Part shown: one piece after another, positions 33,265-44,265 of the stretch
Numbering within the stretch: position 1 is the stretch's first letter
Layout of the letters: each line of letters starts with the position of its first letter
Assembly (NCBI RefSeq): GCF_004348735.1
Contig: NZ_SMKT01000041.1
Coordinates: forward strand, 1 to 58,773
Direction of reading: 5' to 3'
Source: Actinomadura sp. KC06
GTDB taxonomy: Bacteria; Actinomycetota; Actinomycetes; Streptosporangiales; Streptosporangiaceae
DNA: 58,773 nucleotides
Notes under the pieces: generated by a model
What the model was told of the DNA's origin: nothing
Seen by the model: the letters and a program-made list of their open reading frames with translations, nothing else
The model's database searches: none
Made by a program: the position numbers and the translations under genes

Positions 33265-34615
33265 GTGGCGGTGCCTGTCGAGATTGTTGAAGCTATTGGT
33301 GATCAGCGTGAGTGGGGTGATCGGGAATGGTTTCCGCCTGGGCCGCAGTTGGCCGTCTGTCTTTCGGGTGGGAAAGAGCGGTTCGCCGATCTCACTGATG
33401 ACGAGCTCTTGCAGGTCGCTGCGGCGGCTCGGCGGCAAACGTCGTGGGCTCAGGCGCGGGAGCTGGCCGCGATCGCTGAACTTGCCCAGCGCCGGGCTCA
33501 GGTTGAGGACGCGGACGATTCCGATTACCGGGTCCTTTCTGCGCGTGAGTCGGTGACCGAGGAAGTCGCCGTCGCGCTGGCCGTCACCGGGAACACCGCC
33601 GCCACCCTGGTGCACCTGGCGGAGCAATTGACCGGGGCGCTGGCCGCTACCGGGGACGCGCTTGAGGCCGGACTTATCGACCTGGCCAAAGCCCGCGTCA
33701 TCGTCGACACCACTGACGGCCTGCCCTGTGAGGTTGTCGGTGGTGTCGAGGCTGCGGCGCTGGCGAAGGCGTCCGATCAGACCACCGGGCAGCTGCGTCG
33801 CCGCATCAGGCGCATCGTCCAGCGGGTCGCGCCCGACGCCGTTGAAGAGCGCAAGCGCCAGGCGGTTCGCAGCCGCAGGCTGGAAGTGTTCGACACCCCG
33901 GTCGGCACTGCTGACCTTGCCTTGTGTGACTTGCCCGCTGAAGACGCCCACGCGATCTACAACAAGATCAGCGCTGCGGCGCGCGGACTCAAGGCCGATG
34001 GTGACACGCGGGCCCTGCACTGCATCCGCGCCGACCTGGCGACCCGACTCCTGCACGGCCATGAGCTCCCCGACGCGATCCGCGCCCTCCTGGCCGCCCA
34101 GCCCCACCAGCGATCTTTCCACCTCGCCTTCGTCCGTCGGCGATGTCGGGGCTCCGGCGGGTGGGGACCTTGGTATCTCTGAGCTGGCCGACATGATCGA
34201 TCGGCGGCTCGGTCACGTGCGCGGGCGCGTCCGTCCGGCGGATCTTCCTACCGCCATCGCACGCGCCGCTCGGCGTGTTCGCGAGGAGCTCGGGGCGGCG
34301 CGGGACGCGGCCTGCCACGGTCATGACGAGCCGGTCGGCTACCGGCCCCCGGCTGCACTGCGGCGCGAAGTCCAGGCGCGATACCCCACCTGCGTGTTTC
34401 CGACCTGTAACCAGCCCTCGCATCGGTGCGACCTGGACCACACCGTGCCCTGGCGGCCCGGAATCACCTGCCGCTGCAATCTCGCCCCGCTCTGCCGACG
34501 CCACCACCGGCTCAAACAGACCCGGGGCTGGCACCTCCACCACCTCTGGCCCGGTCTCCTCCTCTGGGTCACGCCGTCCGGAGCCTGGTACATCGTCCGG
34601 CCCGATCGGCAGTGA
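33265..34615 (+). pseudogene. DUF222/HNH endonuclease gene (13E12-repeat type), frameshifted
   Basis: The first frame (GTG 33265 to stop 34182) encodes a DUF222 domain through LPDAIRALLAAQPHQ and then runs into nonsense. The next forward frame continues the protein from PTSDLSTSPSSVGD through CDLDHTVPW and CNLAPLCRRHHRLKQ, the HNH nuclease motif, to 34615. The switch maps to the CCCC run at 34102-34105. Removing one C joins both parts into a full product of about 450 aa. This is a recent frameshift, a sequencing indel, or (least likely) programmed slippage. The family consists of multicopy mobile-like genes in actinobacteria. Confidence 0.8.
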
Positions 34616-34627
34616 GGGTGCAAGAAG

Positions 34628-34666
34628 CTTGATGTCGAGATAAATTGAAGTTAGCTTGACGTCAAG
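34628..34666. promoter_or_regulatory. Paired CTTGA-GTC-AG palindromes upstream of acnA
   Basis: CTTGACGTCAAG (34655-34666) is a perfect 12-base palindrome, and CTTGATGTCGAG (34628-34639) is a near copy; centres are 27 bases apart and both are preceded by AG. The palindrome contains a TTGACG that could be a -35. MarR-family operators have this form, and in Streptomyces the MarR protein TamR controls aconitase, so a TamR-like site is my inference. Confidence 0.6.
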
Positions 34667-34820
34667 AGAAAAGTGGCGGAAGTTAGGCGGCCCTGATTCC
34701 CGGTCGGAAGCCCGACTAAGGCAGGATCAAGGTAGGCGAGCACTGAACCGCTGAAGATCGATACATGTCCGCGCGCTCATGTCCCGGACCGGACGCGCGG
34801 TGGTGACGGAGGAGGAGTCC

Positions 34821-37586
<2,766 letters not shown>

Positions 37587-37602
37587 ACCGCGACGCAACG
37601 GG

Positions 37603-37631
37603 ACGGGCCGCTCCGCATCGGGGCGGCCCGT
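37603..37631. terminator. Bidirectional terminator between acnA and the LysE gene
   Basis: A 13-base-pair stem: 37603-37615 (ACGGGCCGCTCCG) pairs with 37619-37631 with one G-T wobble, loop CAT. It lies 17 bases after the acnA stop and just after the stop of the convergent LysE gene, so it can serve both. It has no long U-tract, as is usual in this GC range. Confidence 0.8.
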
Positions 37632-37632
37632 T

Positions 37633-38274
37633 CTAGCGTTCCACGGCCAGGCGGACGCCGAAGCCGATGAACGCCAAGCCCGTGACCTGCTGCAACCGGC
37701 GCTTCACGGCCGGACGGGACAGGACCCGCCGTGCCGCGCTCGCGGCGACGACCACCAACGCCAGCCACATCAGCACCTCGGCGACGTGGATCACGCCGAA
37801 CAGCATGCTCGTCCCGAACATCGGCGCGCCGTCCGGGATGAACTGCGGAAGCATGCTCATGTAGAAGACGCCGACCTTGGGATTCAGCAGGTTGCTCGTC
37901 AGGCCGGTGCGCAGCGCGGTGAGACCGGAGACGCTCGCGTCCGGCACCTCCTCCGAATCCCGCGTCCTCCGGCGGGCCTTCCACAGCGCCTGCCCGCCGA
38001 GCCACAGCAGGTAGCACGCACCCGCGACGCGCAGCACGTCGAACGCGATCTGGGACGCCGCCAGCAGCGCGGTCAGCCCGGCCGCGCTCGCCGCCGCCCA
38101 GCACAGCAGACCCGACGCCACCCCGGCGCCGGCGAGATAGCCCGTCCGCCGCCCGCTGGTCACGGTCATGCGCAGGACGAGCATCGTGTCCACGCCGGGG
38201 GTGATCGTCACCAGGGCCGCCACCGCGGCGAAAGCGAGGCAAGCCGTGAGCATATGCCCCATTCTGCCAGGCAT
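37633..38274 (-). CDS. LysE-family amino-acid exporter
   Basis: 213 aa with five to six hydrophobic helices, among them [28 protein letters not shown] (the LysE/RhtB PGPD-like motif reads [10 protein letters not shown]) and [16 protein letters not shown]. The family exports basic amino acids, homoserine lactone or threonine. The start is unclear: 38274, 38262 and 38253 are all in frame. Single gene, convergent with acnA. Confidence 0.85.
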   Translation of the reverse strand: MPGRMGHMLTACLAFAAVAALVTITPGVDTMLVLRMTVTSGRRTGYLAGAGVASGLLCWAAASAAGLTALLAASQIAFDVLRVAGACYLLWLGGQALWKARRRTRDSEEVPDASVSGLTALRTGLTSNLLNPKVGVFYMSMLPQFIPDGAPMFGTSMLFGVIHVAEVLMWLALVVVAASAARRVLSRPAVKRRLQQVTGLAFIGFGVRLAVER

Positions 38275-38300
38275 GTTCCCGAGCTCGGACCCTGCCAGGT

Positions 38301-38972
38301 TCAGAACTCGATGAGCTTCTGCGGGTCGAACCGGACCGTGAACGGCCTGGCCGTCTCGATCTTCGCGTCGAGGGTCTGGCCGCCTTCGATCGTGCGGTCC
38401 AGGCGGTAGCCAGAAGGCCCTGCCGGCGCGCAGGCGGGATCATCGCCGCCGAGCGTGAAGACGTGCACCCTGGGACGGGGCGTGAACTCGACCATCCAGT
38501 ACTGGGGGATGCCGAGCACGGCGTACTCCCGGAGCTTCCGTACGCGGTCAGTGCGTTCGCTCGCGCTGCCCGGTGAAATGACCTCGACGACCAGAAGCAG
38601 CTCTCCGCCGGGGATGATGACCGGACTGCGGTTGACGATCGAAGCGTGCGCCACACCCTTCGGCACGATGAAGAGATCGGGCTTCCGGATACCGGCGGGG
38701 GTGCTGATCTCCCATTCACCACCGACGGCGACGAACACCTCGGACTCCGCCCCGGCCGTCTTCAGCAGCTCCCCGAGCTGCATGGCCACCCAGTTGTGGG
38801 GCGCGCTTGGAGACATCTCGATCAGCCACCCGTCCTCGAGTTCCAGGCCTCGGCCTTCGTCCTCTCGGGCGTGCAGATCTTCGGCTGTGTACGGACCAAA
38901 ACCGCCATGGTCATGCGCGACGCTCACGGCCCTGCTCCCATCGGATGGCACGACAGATCGATGTAGGGACAA
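38301..38972 (-). CDS. Uma2-family (DUF820) PD-(D/E)XK endonuclease-like protein
   Basis: 223 aa. Uma2 features: YTAEDLHAREDEGRGLELEDGWLIEMSPSAPHNWVAMQL, the catalytic core RKPDLFIV and LLLVVEVISPGS, then TDRVRKLREYAVLGIPQYWMVE. The restriction-enzyme-like fold is inferred from family knowledge; the biological role of these actinobacterial proteins is largely unknown. The true start may be an internal GTG (about residue 17). Single gene, same strand as the LysE gene, which it precedes by 26 bases. Confidence 0.87.
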   Translation of the reverse strand: MSLHRSVVPSDGSRAVSVAHDHGGFGPYTAEDLHAREDEGRGLELEDGWLIEMSPSAPHNWVAMQLGELLKTAGAESEVFVAVGGEWEISTPAGIRKPDLFIVPKGVAHASIVNRSPVIIPGGELLLVVEVISPGSASERTDRVRKLREYAVLGIPQYWMVEFTPRPRVHVFTLGGDDPACAPAGPSGYRLDRTIEGGQTLDAKIETARPFTVRFDPQKLIEF

Positions 38973-39088
38973 CGTTACCCCGCCCGAGGTTCGCGACCCA
39001 GCGTAGCGATTGCCTGACCATGTGGAGCTGAGTTCGGTGGGTGTGCGGCGGTGAGCATCGTGATGGGGTGGGGCGTCCGTAGGCTGGG

Positions 39089-39655
39089 GTGGTGCGTCCT
39101 ACTAAGGGTGAGCTGGAGGCTGCTCGCGATCGCGTCATTGCCGACGTTCTGCCCGCGGGCGGGGGGACGTTGCGGGTGCTTTTCAGTGGTATCAATCCTG
39201 GGCTCTACTCCGGGGCGACCGGTTTTCATTTTGCGCGGCCTGGGAATCGGTTCTGGCCCGCGCTGCATCGGTCGGGGTTCACCGATCGGCTTCTGGATCC
39301 GTCCGAGCAGGAGCTTCTGCCTTCGTATGGGCTCGGCATCACCAATTTGGCGCATCGCACTACCGCGCGTGCTGATGAGTTGACTGATGCCGAGCTTCGG
39401 GAGGGTGGACGGCGGCTTGCCGAACTTGTTGAGCGTTATCGGCCGTCCTATCTTGCTGTCGCCGGGGTCACGGCTTATCGCACCGCGTTCGGGCGTCCGC
39501 GGGCTCAGATCGGGCCGCAGGACGAGGCTTTCGGGGACGCGAAGGTGTGGGTCCTGCCCAACCCGAGCGGCCTGAATGCCTCGTGGCCGCTCGACCGGAT
39601 CGTCGCCGAGTTCGCCCGTCTCCGCGAGGCCGCCGGCGCGCTCAGGGGGACGTGA
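39089..39655 (+). CDS. mug: G/U mismatch-specific DNA glycosylase
   Basis: 188 aa from GTG 39089 (a second GTG follows directly). Removes uracil or thymine opposite guanine during base-excision repair, which matters in a GC-rich genome. The MUG signature is SGINPGLYSG (catalytic N36), with FHFARPGNRFWPALH (about 47-60) and the C-terminal VLPNPSGLNASW. Family assignment is strong. It stands alone, convergent with the ASCH gene (four-base gap). Confidence 0.92.
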   Translation: MVRPTKGELEAARDRVIADVLPAGGGTLRVLFSGINPGLYSGATGFHFARPGNRFWPALHRSGFTDRLLDPSEQELLPSYGLGITNLAHRTTARADELTDAELREGGRRLAELVERYRPSYLAVAGVTAYRTAFGRPRAQIGPQDEAFGDAKVWVLPNPSGLNASWPLDRIVAEFARLREAAGALRGT

Positions 39656-39659
39656 GGGC

Positions 39660-40100
39660 TCAGGGGGTGCCGTCGAGGGCGGCCGCCGTGGTGACCATGG
39701 TGGTGACCACCTGGATCAGGGTGGGCTTCGGCTCCCAGAGGCCCGGACGGCCCAGCGCCACGATCGGGCGGGGCAGGGCCCGGACGCCGGCGAGGCGCCA
39801 GTGGTGCATGCCCGGGGTCGACCAGGGGCCGCAGTCGCAGGCGCCGCCCGCGACGGTCGCCGAGCAGACGCCGTCGAGGTCGGCCATCGCGATGACGGCG
39901 CCGATGGTGGCGAGCGGGTCGCGGGGATCCCAGCCGGCGGCCTGGATGAGCGGGGAGTCGCAGGCCTTCAGGTCGACGCGCATGGACGCGTGGATCAGCA
40001 GCGGGCCGCGGTAGGCGGTCGGCAGGGGCTGGTTCGAGACGGTCTTGCCGCCGCGCGCGATCGTGAAAGCCCAAGGCTGCTGAACACTGATCGCCTGCAC
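39660..40100 (-). CDS. ASCH-domain protein
   Basis: 146 aa. Starts MQAISVQQPWAFTIARGGKTV and continues with RGPLLIHAS, IGAVIAMADLDGVC and WRLAGVRALPRPI, the pattern of ASCH domains (PUA-like fold that binds nucleic acid or modified nucleosides). A C-terminal stretch ends VVTTMVTTAAALDGTP. Function not known. The 237-base gap upstream carries the palindrome at 40260-40277. Confidence 0.8.
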   Translation of the reverse strand: MQAISVQQPWAFTIARGGKTVSNQPLPTAYRGPLLIHASMRVDLKACDSPLIQAAGWDPRDPLATIGAVIAMADLDGVCSATVAGGACDCGPWSTPGMHHWRLAGVRALPRPIVALGRPGLWEPKPTLIQVVTTMVTTAAALDGTP

Positions 40101-40259
40101 GCGGTCACCTCCAGTGCTCGCACGTCCTCCACCGCCACGGGATCCCCCGAGGCCCGGCGAGATGCCGGCACACCGCGCAGTGATGCCCGAGAGGCTAGGC
40201 GCATTCCGGCGGAATTGCCAATGGACGAGGCGAGCGCGTCGCCGTCTTGGTATGGGCCG

Positions 40260-40277
40260 ATCGGAAAGCGCTCCGAT
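40260..40277. promoter_or_regulatory. ATCGGA-N6-TCCGAT inverted repeat
   Basis: Perfect 6-base arms (40260-40265 and 40272-40277) flank AAAGCG. The minus strand contains GGAGCGCT, like LacI-family CebR-type operators. It is 61 bases past the 3' end of the sugar ABC operon and upstream of the ASCH gene, so a weak terminator or operator are both possible. Confidence 0.35.
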
Positions 40278-40337
40278 TCCCGACCGATTTCCCCTGGTCG
40301 TCCATGTGACGCGTGAGGCCGGTGTCCGGTTGACCGC

Positions 40338-41180
40338 TCACCCCTTCAGCGCTCCCGCCATTAGGCCGCGCATGAAGAAGCGTCCGAGAAGCAGGTAGAC
40401 GAGGACGGTCGGCAACGACGCCAGGAGCGCCGACGCCATCTGCTGGTTGTACTGGACGGCCACCGCGCCCGAACCGGCGAGGTTGTTCAGCATCACCGTG
40501 ACCGGCCAGCTGTCGGGCGTGCCCAGGAAGACGGCGAACAGGAAGTCGTTCCACAGGGACGTGAACTGCCAGATCAGCGTGACCGCGAAGGCCGGGCCCG
40601 AGACGGGCAGGATGATCGACCCGTAGGTGCGGAGCATCCCGGCGCCGTCCACGCGGGCCGCCTCGATCAGCTCGTCGGGGACGGTGACGTAGTAGTTCCG
40701 GAAGATGAGCGTGCAGATCGGGATTCCGTACACCACGTGGGCCAGGATGAGGCCGCGGATCGTCCCGGCGAGCTCCATGTCCGTCAGCAGCCCGGCCAGC
40801 GGGATCATCACGGCCTGGTACGGGATGAACATGCCGAACAGGAACAGCGTGAAGACCACGTCGGAGCCGGGGAACCGCCATTTCGACAGGACGTAGCCGT
40901 TCAGCGAGCCGAGCACGGCGGAGATCAGCGAACCCGAGACGGCTATCTTGACGCTGTTCTCCAGGCCGGGGCGCAGCTCGCTCCACGCGGCGCTCCAGCC
41001 GGACGTGCTCCAGTCGTTCGGCAGGCTCCACGCGCTGCTCGGGTCCGCCTCGTCCAGCGGCTTGAAGCTCGTGACGACCAGGACGTAGACGGGGATCAGG
41101 AACAGCAGGACGAAGGCCAGCAGGACGGCCAGCTTCACCACCTGCATCGGACGGCCCGCGGTGGGCGCCGGGGCCGTCAT
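40338..41180 (-). CDS. Sugar ABC transporter permease (MalG-like)
   Basis: 280 aa from ATG 41180. Six membrane helices and the inner-membrane EAA loop DELIEAARVDGAGMLRTYGSIILPVS, which contacts the ATPase. Binding-protein-dependent carbohydrate uptake (CUT1 family). Its ATG overlaps the stop of the MalF-like gene (41177-41180). No ATP-binding gene follows; in actinobacteria a shared MsiK-type ATPase encoded elsewhere usually serves such transporters. Confidence 0.92.
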   Translation of the reverse strand: MTAPAPTAGRPMQVVKLAVLLAFVLLFLIPVYVLVVTSFKPLDEADPSSAWSLPNDWSTSGWSAAWSELRPGLENSVKIAVSGSLISAVLGSLNGYVLSKWRFPGSDVVFTLFLFGMFIPYQAVMIPLAGLLTDMELAGTIRGLILAHVVYGIPICTLIFRNYYVTVPDELIEAARVDGAGMLRTYGSIILPVSGPAFAVTLIWQFTSLWNDFLFAVFLGTPDSWPVTVMLNNLAGSGAVAVQYNQQMASALLASLPTVLVYLLLGRFFMRGLMAGALKG

Positions 41181-42070
41181 CGGGACCGCTCCGCCCGCAC
41201 CGACCACACCAGGTAGGGGATCACCAGGACGGCGACGGCCACCAGCAGGTAGGTGGCGATCGTGGCGCCGTTGGCGGGGTCGTGCCGGTCGAAGATCTCG
41301 ACGAAGGTGGCGACGGCCGGGACATAGGTGACGATCTGCTTGCCCGCGATCGCCATGATCAGGTCGAACACCTTGAGCGAGATGTGCCCGAGGATGATCA
41401 GCGCGGACAGCGTCACGGGGCGGAGCTGCGGGAACACGACGTAGCGGTACACCTTCCACTCGGACGCGCCGTCCACCCGCGCCGCCTCCCGCAGCTCCTC
41501 CGGGACGCTCCGGAACCCCGCCAGATACAAAGCCATCACATATCCGGACATCTGCCAGATGGCGGGGAGTGCCATCGCCGCCATGCCCCACTCCGGGTCC
41601 TGCCACCAGCTGTTCGCCAGCGCCCCCAGATGCATCTTGTCGAAAAGCTGGTTGAAGCCGACCGCGCGCTCCGGCGGCGCCGGGTTCATCAGCCAGCGCC
41701 ACACCACGCCGCTGGCGATGAACGACACCGCCATCGGGAACAGGTAGATGACGCGGAACGACGCCTCGCCGCGGATCCCCTTGTCCATCAGGAACGCCAG
41801 GAACGCGCCGAGCACCAGGGCGCCGACGACGAACACGGCCGTGAACACCAGGGCGTTCTGGACGGCGCCCGGCCAGCTCGGCTGGTCCCAAAGGTCGACG
41901 AAGTTCTCGCCCCTGTCGAACCCGTACTCGCTGACCTCGTCGTGCTTTCCGCTCAGCGCGACCCGCGTGTTCCAGAAGATGAGCCCGTAGACGAACAGGC
42001 CGATCGCGACGATGGACGGCGAGAGCAGCAGCAGACCGGGCAGCCACTTCCTGCTACGGCGGAACTTCAC
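41177..42070 (-). CDS. Sugar ABC transporter permease (MalF-like)
   Basis: 297 aa. N-terminal helix KWLPGLLLLSPSIVAIGLFVYGLIF, then five further helices and the EAA loop PEELREAARVDGASEWKVYRYVVFPQLRP. It forms the channel with the MalG-like protein. Four bases separate it from the binding-protein gene upstream. Substrate not predictable beyond a sugar or oligosaccharide. Confidence 0.93.
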   Translation of the reverse strand: MKFRRSRKWLPGLLLLSPSIVAIGLFVYGLIFWNTRVALSGKHDEVSEYGFDRGENFVDLWDQPSWPGAVQNALVFTAVFVVGALVLGAFLAFLMDKGIRGEASFRVIYLFPMAVSFIASGVVWRWLMNPAPPERAVGFNQLFDKMHLGALANSWWQDPEWGMAAMALPAIWQMSGYVMALYLAGFRSVPEELREAARVDGASEWKVYRYVVFPQLRPVTLSALIILGHISLKVFDLIMAIAGKQIVTYVPAVATFVEIFDRHDPANGATIATYLLVAVAVLVIPYLVWSVRAERSR

Positions 42071-42074
42071 CGGT

Positions 42075-43391
42075 TCACAGGCCGCTGTTCTTGGCCGCGT
42101 TCACCAATGCCTCCTGCAGTTTGGCCGCGTCCTTGTTCTGGAGGAACAGGCCCACTGCGGTGTCGATGTCGGCGTGCCACTTGTTGTTGGCGTTCACACC
42201 GTGCCAGAACGAGCCCGCCAGCTTGGTGTCCGGGCTGTTCCACTGCTCGAAGGCGTCCTTGAGGTAGCCCGTGTAGAGGCTCTTGTCGGCGTCCTTGCGG
42301 GCGGGGATGGAGCCCTTCTTCGGATTGAACAGGTCCTGCCCCTCCTTGCTGGACACCTCCTTCAGCCACGCGAGGGCCCCGGCGCGGTGCGGCGCGTTCT
42401 TGGGCAGGGTGAAGCTGTCCGACAGCCACATGTAGGTGCCCTCGGTGCCCGGCGCGGGCGCGTACTTGAAATCGGTGTCGAGCTTCTTGCCGAGACCGTT
42501 CGGCGCGCTCCCGACGAAGTAGCCGTACGCCCAGTCGCCCATGATGTTGAACGCGGCCTTGCCGTCCACGACAGCCTTCGCGGCGCCCTGCCAGTCCGTG
42601 GACGCGGCCTCCAGCGTCGTGTACTTCATGATCTCGGCGAAGTCGTTCAGCGCCTTGGTCACGGCCGGCGTGCTCCAGTCGGCGCCCGGCTTCCACAGCG
42701 CGTTGTAGGCGTCGGTGCCGAGATCGCCGAGCAGGACGTTCTCCAGCAGGTGGTCGGCCGTCCACTGCGCGCCGAGCGACAGCGGGACCTTCTTCGTCTT
42801 GTCCTTGACCGCCTTCAGCGCCGTGATGAACTCCGCGACCGACCTCGGCGGCGCGGAGATCCCGGCGTCCTGGAGGATGCCCGGGTTGTACCAGAGGACG
42901 TTGGACCGGTGGATGTTCACCGGGACGGAGTAGATCTTGCCCTGGTAGGTGATCTGGTCGATGAGCTGCTGCGGGTACACCGACTTGAGGTTGTTCTGCT
43001 GGTAGAAGTCGTCCAGCGGCTCGATCTGCCCCGCCTTGATGTAGTCGAGCAGCTCGGCGCCCGCGTGGCCCTGGAACGAGTCCGGCGGCTTGCGGTTCTG
43101 CAGCCGGCTCGCCAGGACGGCCTTCGCCTGCGTGCCCGACCCGCCCGCGATGGCCGCGTTGACGAACTTGGTGCCCGGGTTCTTCTTCTCGAAGTCGGCC
43201 TGCATGGCCTTCAGCCCGTCGGCCTCGCCCGGACCGGTCCACCAGGAGAAGACCTCGACCTGGGACTTGTCGTTCGAGCCCTCGTCCTCGTTGGCGCCGC
43301 AGGCCGTCAGGGCCAGCGCGCCGGTCATCGCGCCCGTCAGCGCGAGGGCCGCGAAGACCGTCCGGCGGTTCCTGGGAGCACGTAGTCGCAT
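42075..43391 (-). CDS. Sugar ABC transporter substrate-binding lipoprotein
   Basis: 438 aa from ATG 43391, with GGAGGAA upstream. Signal peptide with twin-basic start and lipobox LTAC (C about 31), so a lipoprotein on the cell surface. Mature part of the family-1 extracellular solute-binding type: VEVFSWWTGPGEADGL, NVLWYNPGILQDAGI, AAFNIMGDWAYGYF and W-rich ligand-binding segments. First gene of the three-gene operon; a 16-base palindrome lies 31 bases upstream of its start. Glucose/mannose-like binding proteins have similar W-TG patterns, but the ligand is unproven. Confidence 0.93.
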   Translation of the reverse strand: MRLRAPRNRRTVFAALALTGAMTGALALTACGANEDEGSNDKSQVEVFSWWTGPGEADGLKAMQADFEKKNPGTKFVNAAIAGGSGTQAKAVLASRLQNRKPPDSFQGHAGAELLDYIKAGQIEPLDDFYQQNNLKSVYPQQLIDQITYQGKIYSVPVNIHRSNVLWYNPGILQDAGISAPPRSVAEFITALKAVKDKTKKVPLSLGAQWTADHLLENVLLGDLGTDAYNALWKPGADWSTPAVTKALNDFAEIMKYTTLEAASTDWQGAAKAVVDGKAAFNIMGDWAYGYFVGSAPNGLGKKLDTDFKYAPAPGTEGTYMWLSDSFTLPKNAPHRAGALAWLKEVSSKEGQDLFNPKKGSIPARKDADKSLYTGYLKDAFEQWNSPDTKLAGSFWHGVNANNKWHADIDTAVGLFLQNKDAAKLQEALVNAAKNSGL

Positions 43392-43421
43392 CGTCCGATT
43401 CCTCCGTTCCCGGAAAAGCAA

Positions 43422-43437
43422 GCGTCCGTTCGGACGC
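43422..43437. promoter_or_regulatory. Palindrome upstream of the ABC transporter operon
   Basis: GCGTCCG-TT-CGGACGC is a perfect 16-base inverted repeat in the 5' region of the binding-protein gene. It could be a repressor site for sugar control or a hairpin in the leader. Confidence 0.45.
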
Positions 43438-43535
43438 CCGCGCGGGTCAACACCGGGGACGGAAAAGTGATCTAGCGGTGATGCGGGCGCCACGCTCCGC
43501 CATGGAGCGTGCGCCGGAACGTGCCAGAGCGGGAG

Positions 43536-44120
43536 CTACCAGCCGATGGCGGGCGGCAGGCCGCCGGGGCCCGCGTCCGGCCAGTCCAGGGGCGCGCCGA
43601 GGGGCGCGAGCTCGGCGAGCTGGAGGCGGTACCACGGCGACGACTCGGGCCGCCCGGCCAGCTCCAGGCAGCGGTCCCACGTCCACCACTCCGCCTGCTC
43701 GACCTCGGCGGGGTTCGGCCGGACGGCGGTGTCCGCCGGGACGGTCGCGCGCACGACGGGGCACCGCTCGTTCTCGACGGTCCCGTCCGCCGCGACGGCC
43801 CGGTACTGGAACCGGGGCAGGACGGGCGTGAGCTCGGCGTCCGGCATGCCCAGCTCGTCGCGGAGCCGGCGGAGGACGGCGTCGCGGAGCTTCTCGCCCG
43901 GACCGGGATGGCCGCAGCAGCTTCCCGTCCATACGCCTGGGAACGTCCGCTTGTCCAGCGCGCGCCGAGTGATCAGCACGCGACCCTCCGTATCCACGAC
44001 ATAGCAGGAAAAGGCCAGGTGGTACGGCGTGTCCTTATGGTGGCTCGCGGCCTTCGGGGCCGTCCCGACGGCCTCGTCGTCCGCGTTGAGCAGCACAATC
44101 TCTTCGACGCCCATGCTCAA
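43536..44120 (-). CDS. idi: Isopentenyl-diphosphate delta-isomerase, type I
   Basis: 194 aa. Interconverts IPP and DMAPP. Nudix-like fold with the type-I active-site Cys in TGSCCGHPGPGE (C69, matching E. coli Cys67), metal-site His residues in SHHKDTPYHLAFS, and E116/E118 in TVENERCP (E. coli Glu114/116). WWTWDRCLEL near the C-terminus is also typical. ATG 44114 is an alternative start. Divergent from dxs, 145 bases between starts. Confidence 0.95.
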   Translation of the reverse strand: MSMGVEEIVLLNADDEAVGTAPKAASHHKDTPYHLAFSCYVVDTEGRVLITRRALDKRTFPGVWTGSCCGHPGPGEKLRDAVLRRLRDELGMPDAELTPVLPRFQYRAVAADGTVENERCPVVRATVPADTAVRPNPAEVEQAEWWTWDRCLELAGRPESSPWYRLQLAELAPLGAPLDWPDAGPGGLPPAIGW

Positions 44121-44265
44121 GTCCTACCCCATGCGCACCGGCGGGGTCAGCCGTTTCACACCCCCGGGGCAGGTGGCCTCCGGCGCGTCGGGGGCGAACC
44201 GGGATTAAACTCGGAACGGCCCGAGCCAGGGGAGACGCGATCCCCGACGGAGGAGTTGAAAACGA

